Positions 47,313 to 56,259 of a stretch of DNA of 64,000 nucleotides are shown here, in pieces; the first letter of the stretch is position 1, and each line of letters starts with the position of its first letter. Below the pieces are notes generated by a model that saw only the letters and a program-made list of their open reading frames with translations, was not told where the DNA came from and made no database searches. This DNA is from Imbricaverruca yamaguchii (taxonomy: Eukaryota > Arthropoda > Thecostraca > Neoverrucidae), in NCBI GenBank assembly GCA_034440575.1, contig JAOTOL010001614.1, forward strand, positions 434,001 through 498,000. The letters are read 5' to 3'. The translations under genes were made by a program, and so were the position numbers.

Positions 47313-50300
47313 ATATATATATATTTGAGTATCTACATATTATCATTTTCCATACGCTCTCAGTGCGTTTTTGGATGCAAATAAGCGAATTCTTTAGAAG
47401 AAAAACACAATTTTACTTATATGTAACAGCACATTTTCCATTGCACACCGTGCACACCGCTGGAATTATATAGCTTGCATGCGACAAAATGAGCATGTAA
47501 ATGGGGACAGCTTTCCAGTTCCATTCCTTCAAACATGCAAGCAAAATATTTGTCCAGTCACTGATCTTGTGATCACCATTACCTTACTCTTGGGATGGCC
47601 CATTACCTGAGGGAATTGCTGCAGAAATGCCGCTGCCCGGCCGACACTCACAATATACTCACGGCACTCACAGAGTACTCACGGCACTCACAGAGTGCTC
47701 ATGGCACTCCCAGGGTACTCACGGTACTCACAGGATACTCACGGCACTCACAGATTATTCACACAGGTGTTGGGTGTCGATTGCCATAACGTGGTTATCG
47801 TTTTGAGGTGAACAAGGACAGGGAAATATCAATCCACTCATCACCCGGACCTGCGTGCTCAAAAGACAATCTTCCCACCCAGGAAAGACACCTATGACTG
47901 ACGCGCAGCGGGGGCGCCTGGAGAAGTTGAAGAAGATGCCGCGCCGCCGACCGGACTGGAGCACCATGATGAAGGAAATCAACGAGCCGAAAAAACTGAG
48001 GACGGTCCAGTGCAACGACCGCAGCGCGCCGATCCTGAAGTCGCTGAAGCGGCGCGACAGCGAGGCGAGATAGCCGATAGACCCAGCTTGTCCTGTCACA
48101 GTTTAGCCCATGTCATTTGAGTTGGTCACGAAACACATTCATCCCGGTTGATTCCATGACAAATAGATCAGATGAAAAGACCGCTAAGCACCCGTTGGTC
48201 TCATATTCCGACCAAAATTTGGCCAATGGGAAATGGAATGAGCTGAGTTGAGTATTTTCAGAAATATAATGTGTTTCACTCCCAATAAGGGCAAAGATGC
48301 ACTTAGCTACATTATTCAATATTGCACACTTGTCCTAGCACATTTGTGACAATTGTGTGCCCCACAGCGCCAATCTTTCACTATGGGGAGGAGAAAGGGT
48401 TGCTCGCATGATGATTGCCATTGGAATAATTTCGCTTCTAAAAGTCATACGGCAAATTCCTTAAATCTTTTCTTTAAGTTACTTCCTTATGTCATTCCTG
48501 AAACGCTTCCCTACCCTCGTCTGCTGCATGTCGCTATTGACTCAAAATCGGCTGCCGCTAGTTTCCCCATTTGTTCACAGTACTTTTGCGAGTCTGAGAA
48601 AGACGCATCCACGTCTGCAACTTACAACCCGCTAACGATAGTTTTCCCACTTCTCGACTTGACTAGTCTGAGAAGGATGCATCCACTTAACACTAGTTTT
48701 CCAATTTGTTCACAGTACATTTACGAGTCCGAGAAGGATGTATCCACGTCAGCGAAACTGCTGAATGAGATCCGCTTCGGCGTCAAGCTCAAGAAGGTCA
48801 AGACGAAGGACAGGAGCAAGCCAATGTTGGAAGGTTTGGATGCATGGGGAGGCTTCTTGATATCGATTTGAGGGGGAGTGGAAATGATTCATGAGGTTCC
48901 AAAACATTGTTAGGAATGGGAAGGTGCCGACCAGTAGGGTTCTATGCTAATTTTATACATTGACGGAGAGGCAAATCAGCATTGAAGAACGAATTACCCC
49001 TCAAATGTACATACAAATGCGGCCCTTTTTTAATACAAACAACTGGCACAACTCTTCTCTTCTGCTTTTTTCTATTTCACCATAAACACGTTCATTGGAG
49101 GGAGAGATTGGGTCTGTGTCTTCCCTCTTTTTCTCCGGAGAGCAGAATGCACAACTGTAAGAATATTCTGAGCAAAATTGATATGTGCACTTTATGCTGC
49201 ATGCATTTATAGCATTGTTAACTAACTTTGAGATGTTAGCCTCCACAGTCAACAGAGCAGGTTCAAATCCGACTAAACACGAAATATTTGTACTGTTTTT
49301 TTTCCCGCATTCGGGAAGGCATAAACACTATTATCCTGGTAACTGATATATGATGTTATGCACGTTATGATCTTCTTGAACTCAAATCGAATCCAGTCTG
49401 GTTCAGTCGGCTCAACGTTTCATATAATGACCTATTTAAGCTTGTTGATTGATCGTATTCACATATAATGTTATTGATGTGAACTATATTTCGTTATGAT
49501 AGGTTAATCAGGGTGGATTCGTCAAACTTAAATACAATTCGGTATCTTCAACATATTGGCTTCTAGCTTCCTAATGCGATGATATATACCGTATTCCAGA
49601 CCAGCGCAATAACATTGCAAACTACTGCGCTGAATCAATATCGACCGATTCAATGTTGGCTTTAAGTTGCGTGTGCTACCAGAGGACTGCATGGGTGACA
49701 AAGCCAGTATACAACCCATTCCAATCATAATTTCAGGACAAAAAGAACGCAGATCCACACATCGAACCGTCCTCCAGATAGCGGGAAATTTATTTACAGT
49801 TCTTCGTATAATCTTGGTAAATTTGTGATTACATGACCACCGAAAGAATACGCCTGCTGTATGGGGCTGCTCATTCGCGTCATAGCATGTGCATCTGCGC
49901 TTTGTGACGAGTCAGATGAGCTGTGTTGTGTGACCAGCTACCTCAGCCACCCTGATAGTGTTGTGTGACGAGCTACCTCAGCCGCCCCGACAGAGTGTTG
50001 TGTGACAAGCTTCCTCAGGCGCCCTGATAGTGTTGTGTGATGAGCTACCTCAGCCGCCCAGACAGAGTGTTGTGTGACGAGCTACCTCAGCCACCCTGAT
50101 AGTGTTGTGTGACCAGCTACCTCAGCCGCCCCGACAGAGTGTTGTGGACGATTGTTGACAAGCTCCTCGGCGCCCTGACAGTGTTGTGTGACGAGCTACC
50201 TCAGCCGCCCCGACAGAGTGTTGTGTGACAAGCTTCCTCAGGCGCCCTGATAGAGCGATGTGACGAGCTACCTCAGCCGCCCTGATAGTGTTGTGTGACG

Positions 50301-53300
50301 AGCTACCTCAGCCGCCCCGACAGAGTGTTGTGTGACGAGCTTCCTCAGGCGCCCTGATAGAGCGATGTGACGAGCTACCTCAGCCGCCCCGACAGAGTGT
50401 TGTGTGATGAGCTACCTCAGCCGCCCCGACAGAGTGTTGTGTGACGAGCTACCTCAGCCGCCCCGACAGAATGTTGTGTGACAAGCTTCCTCAGGCGCCC
50501 TGATAGAGCGATGTGACGAGCTACCTCAGCCGCCCCGACAGAGTGTTGTGTGACGAGCTACCTGAGCCGCCCCGACAGAGTGTTGTGTGACAAGCTTCCT
50601 CAGGCGCCCTGATAGAGCGATGTGACGAGCTACCTCAGCCGCCCTGATAGTGTTGTGTGACGAGCTACCTCAGCCGCCCCGACAGAGTGTTGTGTGACGA
50701 GCTACCTGAGCCGCCCCGACAGAATGTTGTGTGACAAGCTTCCTCAGGCGCCCTGATAGAGCGATGTGACGAGCTACCTCAGCCGCCCTGATAGTGTTGT
50801 GTGACGAGCTACCTCAGCTTCCCCCACAGAGTGCTATTGACGAGCTGCCTCAGCCGCCCTGACATGGTGCTATTGACGAGTTTCCTCAGCCAACCCGATA
50901 TAGCAGTTGATTAGAACGCACGCCTGCCTTGGTCTCCCTTGGCCTGACAAGGCAGGGTTCGAGTCGCTTCACGCGCTCTAATAGCCAATGTCTGGGAGGG
51001 TGAGCTGACAACTGGTTCGATAAAGCCGGAGACGAGGGTACATGCAGATAAAGTGGGAGGCGCGGGAACGGGAGGCTGTATCGGTGCATTGACGGCATGT
51101 GAAACTCCGGGTAAAAATGGTGCCGTTGAACTGGAATTTTTGAATTGGGTGGCATGAAGCCAGGGTTCGCGCAGCAAGCTCTGGTTAGAATAGGACCCTG
51201 CTCCATGAAGTTCCATCGGCAAGCATTCGGACTAAATTTACGCCAAAAATGTGATATTGGTGGGCAGAAATTACTTCCGTAACCTGGTGAGTTTTGTACC
51301 GTCTGCAACTGCACCATTTGTGTGCGGAAAATTCGTCTATATTTTGTAGTGTTTGGGAGCATACATTCGCGTCGGTAATAACACAATTCATGGATTAAGT
51401 TAGTGCACTATATTAAACTAAATATATTGTGTTACTTTTAACATTCTTTCCGTGTGGTGAACTTCCTGTTTTTAATTGGTTGATGGGTATTTCCATCCGT
51501 GATCCCGTGGGACTGCAGCTGCGCATGGGGACATACATTTTCAAATTCAATGTCACGCCAGTGGCCTTATCCATGGTGATGGCATAAGTTTCTAGAATTG
51601 TACTGGTCCCAGGTCAGGTAAAGGAAGAATACCTGAATACGTGAGGATCGAAAACAAACTACGTTTGATAGTTCTTTATTCTGAAAACTATTCAACCAGG
51701 GACATATACAGGAATTGCCAAGGAGACATTTGTTTAGAGGGGAGCCATTTCCTCGGATGGATGTCACTGCGAAAGTAAGTAGAGGGGCGCCTTCGGCTGA
51801 AATCCGTTCAGCAGGAGGGGAGGATGCATTCTAGTACATTTAATTTCCTTTCCGAGAGGCGTCTCTGGCTGTGAAAATCTGTTGAGCGGGGTGGGATAGG
51901 GGTGGGGTCTGGGTGCGGTAGCGGGGTGGGATAGGGGTGGGGTAGGGGTGTGGTAGCGGGGTGGGATAGGGGCGGGGTAAGAGTACGGTAGGGGGTGGGA
52001 TAGGGATGGAGTAGGGGTGGGGTAGGGGTACATACGAGCCTTCCCGGAGGGGCGCCACAATCGAGATGTGGGCACGTGCCTCCGGTGCCCTTCAACTACA
52101 TCCGCTATTGCAACAGCATCCATCCTTTATGTTGCTTATGACTCATTTCGGCGCTCTGCCTGGCATTTAGCTGTCCCCTGAATAACCTCTGGCTTTCCTC
52201 CACTTGACGTCCATCGGAATTCGGATAATTTACGATTGACCTTTTCACTTGCGAATGTCTGCTGCCATGATGAAATGCGTGCTCTCCTTAGGTCTGCGAA
52301 AACTGAGGCGTCAGAAGACATCCGAGGCTTTTCTGAACCTTCCTCCTGAGGAACTGATGGACTCCGAGCCAGAGGAGCTCGACGATATCGACAAGGTACA
52401 GGCGCTTACAGCAATACCTTAATGGTGTGTAGTGAAATGTTGCTTGAACTAAGTTCGCAGTTAACATTTTTCTGCTTATTCGATATTTAAGCCTTCATGC
52501 CTTATGTTCTCTTTGAAGCTCATCTTCGCACACACACTTTCCTCGCTGGGACATCTGTCCCGAAGAGTCGATTCAGCCGCATGGGTTTGAAACTGACTGC
52601 GACTGGACTTAATATGCTTGCTCCACACGTATGCATGTATTACGTTTTATGGGGCATGTTGGCTGACCTGTCTCTTGGAGGAACCAGCATGAATCATATC
52701 TGCTGGCTCCCTTTGTTGATGTGTCTGACTAGCTAATATCTAATTGCATGGATGCGCTCATCGGTGGGTTACTCAATTTGCTCTGTACGATTCATTATAG
52801 GTACCCTGTGCGGCCTATTCTATTTGTCTCATACCTAACAGCATGGCAATAAGTCGCGGTCGGGACGTCACAAACTGTTGACGTCCGGTGTTAGCACGTG
52901 ACCGGATTGTAGATCAGGTATGAGTATCCGCAAACATCCGGTGCAGATGTTTTCGATGCCGACCGACCGAAACTGTCCAATGTCGCAGGAAACAAGAGCG
53001 TATGGTGCCCGTTCCCATCGTTTTGTCTGAAAGCGGCACTCCTGGTCCGACAGTCGGCACTCCTGGTCTTGGCACTCCTGGTCTTGGCACTCCTGGTCTT
53101 GGCACTCCTGGTCTTGGCACTCCTGGTCTTGACACTCCTGGTCCGACAGTCGGCACTCCTGGTCTTGGCACTCCTGGTCTTGCCACTCCTGGTCTTGGCA
53201 CTCCTGGTCTTGGCACTCCTGGTCCGACAGTCGGCACTCCTGGTCTTGGCACTCCTGGTCTTGACACTCCTGGTCCGACAGTCGGCACTCCTGGTCTTGG

Positions 53301-56258
53301 CACTCCTGGTCTTGGCACTCCTGGTCTTGGCACTCCTGGTCTTGGCACTCCTGGTCTTGGCACTCCTGGTTCGACAGTCGGCACTCCTTGTCTTGGCACT
53401 CCTGGTCTTGGCACACCTGGTCCGACAGTCGGCACTCCTGTTCCTGACACGCCTGGTCCGAAAGCAGGGAGTCGTGCACGCGATCCCAATCGTTGCCGTT
53501 GGCCGCAGGTGCGAGACGACCTGCAGTCCACCAGGCAGCTGCTCGGCGACGAGGTCAAGAACCGGGAGCGCCTCACCAAGGAGAACAAACATCTGAAGAA
53601 CGAGGTGAAGCGGCTGCAGGACAAGCTGGACGCGATGCTTCCCGCGGAGGCCTCCAACGAGGTGGTGCCGCCGCCACAGCAGGCACAGGTGCGCAGTCCA
53701 CAGTCCGCAGTCCGCAGTCTGCAGTCCGCAGTCCGCAGTCCGCAGTCCGCAGTCTGCAGTCCGCAGTCCACGGTCCGCAGTCGGTAGTCTGCAGTCCCAT
53801 CCGCAACTGCAGTCCAGTCGCAGTCGTAGTCCGCAGTCCGCAGTCTGCAGTCTGCAGTCCGCAGTCTGCATCCGAGTCATCTCAGTCCACAGTCCGCAGT
53901 CCGCAGTCTGCAGTCCGCAGTCCGCAGTCCGCAGTCCGCAGTCTGCAGTCCGCAGTCCGCAGTCTGCAGTCCGCAGTTCGCAGCTCGCAGTGATAGCAGT
54001 GGCAGCAGTGACACTATGGCGCATCAGGTACTTCGGTGGTTTAATTAGTGTACGATCGAATGAAATGTAAAGGCAAATAGGGCAGGACAGCTGTATGCCA
54101 ATGCAGAGGATAGACAACTACCAGTGGCGAAAACATCTTCGCCCAAGCCTCACCCAGAAAAAGAGACCGACAGGCTGGACCATTACCCAGAGGCGCATAA
54201 AGAGGCTGAACTGAAGTCTGGCCCTCGAGAGACAGACTCTTCGTCAGTTCGAGGGTAAAAAGGCTCCGCAAACACAAATGAATATGAGCGTCGCTTTGTG
54301 TATGCTACTGTGGAGCCACTGGTCCCTCAATCATCGCTTTGTCCCCCGCCCCGTCAAGCACACTAAGCCTTAACAATTGGGCTATGTGCGTATACTAGAT
54401 ACAAATAGTGATTTCGTGGAAGCTTTGGACGTTAAATAGGCCATCCTCCAACCAAATTCACTAGGTTACACCCATGCACTTGTGTACCAGCAACAGCATT
54501 CGGTGAATCATCATGAAATTTGCTAATTTGTCGTACATTTACATGCATCACATATTTGTATTCCACACACCCAATTATGTCGTTTCTTTTCAGCCTTACA
54601 TCCCGCGCAACACCTGATTCCCTACTTCCTAAACGGGCTTCCTCGTGTGACTTCCCCCTTGAATTCCATGTTTGTGCGAGATAGGACTGCAGGCGGCAGG
54701 CAACTATTGACGGAACGCACTATGCTTATTATGTTAATTATCGGCGATGGCCAGGAATTGTACGTTAAGCAATCCGAACGATTCGTTTCTGTGCAGGAAG
54801 CAAGTTTGAAAATGTTGCGCATTTCTACCTTTACCGATCTCACGAGAATATGCACAACTCAAACCGAAGTCGAACAATGCGAACCGATATATCTGTCCAA
54901 TATCAGTGCTCCATTTCAAGCTTCATGTCTCCATCTTATTAATGCTTCATTGATGGTTCATTGATGGTCGAGAAGGAATTAAAATGCAGATGACATGCAT
55001 TGTGACGTCATTTAGTTGTGCAAGTTTCTGTATATGGTTGCTAATCCCATCAATTTGATTACTTGGATTTTCCTTAATTTGCTTATCTATTTGTACTGAT
55101 TGTATCGTAATATCGCTCATGCTTCTTGACCGCCATGCTATTCCTCTGGGAGCCCCCTTACCACGTCGTAGGCACTCTTGAATGAAGTGAAGAAAATACA
55201 GCTGCGCGGTTCCCATATGCGGATCCACAGCCACTACATGACGACACCCTTGTTGGCAGGCGGTGGCGACCGAGCAGAAACCGAGCGAGAACGGGGAGCG
55301 GGACGAAATCGAGGGCGACCTGAAGGCCGCCAGGGAGGAGATGGCGGCAGCCAAACGGTCAGAGAGCCAGTGGGCCGACCGTGCTCGAGCTGCGGAACAG
55401 CAGCTCGCCGAACTGCGCGCGCGCATGGAGCAGGCGAATGGCGACAATGCCAACCAGAAAGGATCCGTACCGGAGCCAGCAGATGAGCAGGAGTCGTCCA
55501 AGGTTGTCAAGAGCAAAACCAAAGAGAAACTTTCGAAGACATCCTCGCAGGGAAAGGTTACCAATAATGACCAAGAGAAACATGGTAAGACTGAACACGA
55601 AGCTGACAGAAAGCAGGCTGAGAAGGAGGAGCCAAGTAAGCCTGTGGAAGAAAGCGGGGAATCTTCCGAAGAAGATGGGTCGTCAGAAGAAGATACCGAC
55701 AGCGAGGAAGAAAGGCGTCGTGAACTAGACAAAGACAGGAAAAAGAAGATGAGGGACTTGAAAATGTGCAAAAGCAAAGTTTGGCACATCAACACCAAAG
55801 AAAAACATGCAAAGGAAGAAAGAATTCAGCTGAAAAACCGCATCAAAACGTTGAATCAAAACCTCAAGGACGAGAACAGAAAGTACAAAGAGCTGCAGCG
55901 CGAGGTGAGGAAGCTCGGAGCCGTCATAAAAGGTAGCGATGATGAAGACTCGGACTACGACGAAGACGATGAGGACTCCGACGACGAAGAATCGTCCAGC
56001 GACGAGTCCGAATCGGAGACGGACGACGAGTCATCGGACGAGTCCGAAACAGACGACGAGACGCTGGCGTTGGCAGACAGGGTGCAGCGCATGCAGGAAC
56101 GCTCGAAACGCCACGAGAACACTGAGAAGGCCATCAAGAAGGGCAACTACATGCTCAAGACCACAGCCGAGCGACTCTTCGACAAGCTGAGAAACGAAAA
56201 GGAGAAGTACCGCGCGCTCGACCGGGAGCTCAACGAGCTCGTTAATGAGCTCGGTTAG
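44139..56258 (+). CDS. sals: WH2-domain actin regulator, SALS-like (8 exons, 799 aa)
   Basis: Exons: 44139-44557, 45503-45723, 46601-46777, 47883-48064, 48716-48833, 52292-52395, 53509-53688, 55260-56258. They sum to 2,400 nt, and all seven junction phases agree (2,1,1,0,1,0,0). Domains, approximate residues: acidic/Ser-rich 20-60; basic linker 85-210; polyproline ~246-270, a likely profilin-binding site; WH2-1 ~299-324 (MMKEINEPKKLRTV..DRSAPIL); WH2-2 ~348-371 (LLNEIRFGVKLKKV..DRSKPML); coiled coil ~408-455; coiled coil and Lys/Glu-rich ~470-620; very acidic ~635-690; C-terminal coiled coil. WH2 motifs bind actin monomers. In the arthropod SALS (sarcomere length short) family this architecture promotes thin-filament elongation in muscle. 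The SALS assignment is from architecture only; another WH2 protein is possible. Exon 4 needs a GC donor. The first coding exon could instead be entered through the acceptor at 44,155. Confidence 0.65.
44570..45425 (+). mobile_element. Non-LTR retrotransposon endonuclease fragment inside intron 1
   Basis: Translation continues from the exon into SHGRTGSQGGVALLIPDEHA, then YCANIYAPNSNHQ, LICCRDFNTHMTG and, frame-shifted, RSDHHMLALS. These are the GG[VT]A[LI]LI, Y.PN, GDFN (here CRDFN) and SDH[HN] blocks of an AP-type LINE endonuclease, followed by a linker-like region up to about 45,425. Truncated at both ends, same orientation as the host gene. It may belong to the LINE family at 39.7-41.0 kb; no shared region is available to test that. 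Confidence 0.75.
45503..45723 (+). CDS. sals: WH2 gene exon 2
   Basis: Acceptor CTCCGCCAG|T with a pyrimidine tract; entering in phase 2 gives S-QPKWAAKQVDPERLEEMERR, then LERANRLDKMASFDKSGPDW. Helical and charged. Donor CTCG|GTGAGA, phase 1. The 43-bp minisatellite starts about 12 bp into the following intron. Confidence 0.7.
45735..46482. repeat. Minisatellite, 43-bp unit, in WH2 gene intron 2
   Basis: About 17 units with 'cgcacgtcatgtgccgcacg' and 'gtggcctgtgtgactcggca'. It fills most of the intron and begins about a dozen bases after the donor. Variants TGTATGTGACT and CACACCACACG alternate irregularly. Confidence 0.95.
46601..46777 (+). CDS. sals: WH2 gene exon 3: charged helix then polyproline
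   Basis: Acceptor GCGATTCAG|AT in phase 1 (a competing AG 7 nt downstream would break frame). Encodes FSKLQELEAKAKDEKEQESK, HAAPWEAVQLV, then an uninterrupted run of about 16 prolines and GLPPPAPPLPG, a typical profilin or SH3 ligand. Donor CCAG|GTACGA, phase 1. Confidence 0.7.
47242..47330. repeat. (AC)n microsatellite followed by (TA)n
   Basis: About 34 AC dinucleotides, then a short TA run. In the intron between exons 3 and 4 of the WH2 gene. Confidence 0.97.
47640..47765. repeat. 20-bp tandem repeat upstream of WH2 gene exon 4
   Basis: Six imperfect copies of ACTCACGGCACTCACAGAGT-like units, about 120 bp before the exon 4 acceptor. Confidence 0.85.
47883..48064 (+). CDS. sals: WH2 gene exon 4: first WH2 motif
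   Basis: Acceptor TTCCCACCCAG|GA joins in phase 1 (G-KTPMTDAQRGRLEKLKKMP). WH2 core: WSTMMKEINEPKKLRTV followed by NDRSAPIL, with the L-K-K-[TV] and DRS..IL signatures. There is no GT donor before the TAG at 48,071; a GC donor (GCGAG|GCGAGA) at 48,065 in phase 0 matches the next exon. Without splicing, translation would stop three codons on. Confidence 0.65.
48560..48715. repeat. Duplicated 3' splice-site region upstream of WH2 gene exon 5
   Basis: Around 48,575 ('catttgttcacagtactttt' then 'gcgagtctgagaaagacgca'), 48,660 ('gactagtctgagaaggatgc') and 48,700 (the real acceptor) the same module recurs with decay. It comprises the acceptor plus the first codons of exon 5. Confidence 0.7.
48716..48833 (+). 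CDS. sals: WH2 gene exon 5: second WH2 motif
   Basis: Acceptor TTTGTTCACAG|TAC, phase 0. Encodes YIYESEKDVSTSAKLLNEIR, FGVKLKKVKTKDRSKPMLEG, a textbook WH2 (LL..IR.G.KLKKV..DRSKP.L). Donor GAAG|GTTTGG, phase 1, weak. Two imperfect copies of the acceptor and exon start lie just upstream (48.56-48.70 kb). Confidence 0.75.
48900..49920. other. Intron sequence, nothing recognised
   Basis: AT-rich intron between exons 5 and 6 of the WH2 gene. A GGTTCAAATCC word near 49,260 resembles a tRNA B box but has no A box at the right distance. Confidence 0.3.
49925..50885. repeat. Minisatellite, ~37-bp unit, in WH2 gene intron 5
   Basis: About 26 units mixing 'gacgagctacctcagccgcc' with 'ccgacagagtgttgtgt', and a second unit type 'gacaagcttcctcaggcgcc' + 'ctgatagagcgatgt'. 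The two types form higher-order blocks of several units that repeat. Confidence 0.9.
50890..51262 (+). mobile_element. tRNA-derived SINE, family C, plus-strand copy
   Basis: Head with TAGCAGTTGATTAGAACGCA (A-box-like) and AGGCAGGGTTCGAGTCGC (B box). The body and 3' part match the minus-strand copy at 15.1-15.5 kb ('tgccgttgaactggaatttt', 'cagcaagctctggttagaat'). Lies in WH2 gene intron 5. Confidence 0.65.
51890..52032. repeat. G-rich tandem repeat with quadruplex potential
   Basis: Plus strand: repeated GGGGTGGGATAGGGGTGGGG with GGTAGC spacers, dozens of G runs of three to five in about 140 bp. Located about 260 bp upstream of exon 6; the G-rich strand is the coding (RNA-like) strand. Confidence 0.9.
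52292..52395 (+). CDS. sals: WH2 gene exon 6
   Basis: Acceptor CTCTCCTTAG|GT, phase 1. Encodes LRKLRRQKTSEAFLNLPPEE and a segment ending EELDDIDK. The LRK(L/F)RRQ directly after the second WH2 motif is a plausible continuation. Donor CAAG|GTACAG, phase 0. Confidence 0.7.
53030..53465. repeat. 15-bp array (GGCACTCCTGGTCTT)n with 21-bp variants, before WH2 gene exon 7
   Basis: About 25 units of 15 bp interspersed with 21-bp units (CTCCTGGTCCGACAGTCGGCA). Both lengths are multiples of 3, so a plus frame encoding TPGLG and TPGPTVG repeats stays open and runs in frame into exon 7. No donor or acceptor that would include it as coding in the right phase was found, so it is treated as intronic. Confidence 0.9.
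53509..53688 (+). CDS. sals: WH2 gene exon 7: coiled coil
   Basis: 60 codons, phase 0-0. Acceptor TTGGCCGCAG|GTG, donor GCACAG|GTGCGC. Encodes VRDDLQSTRQLLGDEVKNRE, RLTKENKHLKNEVKRLQDKL, with clear heptad spacing of Leu/Val, and a tail ending VVPPPQQAQ. Flanked by a 15-bp array upstream and a 7-bp array starting four bases after the exon. Confidence 0.75.
53692..53993. repeat. 7-bp array (CAGTCCG)n at the exon 7 donor
   Basis: Starts four bases into intron 7 (CACAG|GTGCGCAGTCC) and runs about 300 bp with CAGTCTG and CAGTTCG variants. Every unit supplies CAG and GT-type words, so it is full of weak splice-like sites. Confidence 0.92.
54000..55255. other. Intron 7 of the WH2 gene, no other gene seen
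   Basis: Unique-looking sequence between the 7-bp array and terminal exon 8. Short ORFs on both strands have no recognised domain. Confidence 0.35.
55260..56258 (+). CDS. sals: WH2 gene exon 8 (terminal): long charged C-terminus
   Basis: Acceptor TGTTGGCAG|GCG, phase 0, open to TAG at 56,258. Contains a predicted coiled coil (GDLKAAREEMAAAKRSESQW), a Lys/Glu-rich region, an acidic Ser/Asp/Glu block (DEDSDYDEDDEDSDDEESSS), and a C-terminal coiled coil (LFDKLRNEKEKYRALDRELN). No canonical AATAAA was found in the first 300 bp after the stop. Confidence 0.75.
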   Translation, partial: AVATEQKPSENGERDEIEGDLKAAREEMAAAKRSESQWADRARAAEQQLAELRARMEQANGDNANQKGSVPEPADEQESSKVVKSKTKEKLSKTSSQGKVTNNDQEKHGKTEHEADRKQAEKEEPSKPVEESGESSEEDGSSEEDTDSEEERRRELDKDRKKKMRDLKMCKSKVWHINTKEKHAKEERIQLKNRIKTLNQNLKDENRKYKELQREVRKLGAVIKGSDDEDSDYDEDDEDSDDEESSSDESESETDDESSDESETDDETLALADRVQRMQERSKRHENTEKAIKKGNYMLKTTAERLFDKLRNEKEKYRALDRELNELVNELG

Positions 56259-56259
56259 C

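Noticed and set aside
49210..49280. tRNA-like B box (GGTTCAAATCC)
   Set aside because: No matching A box and no cloverleaf; a single short word is not enough.
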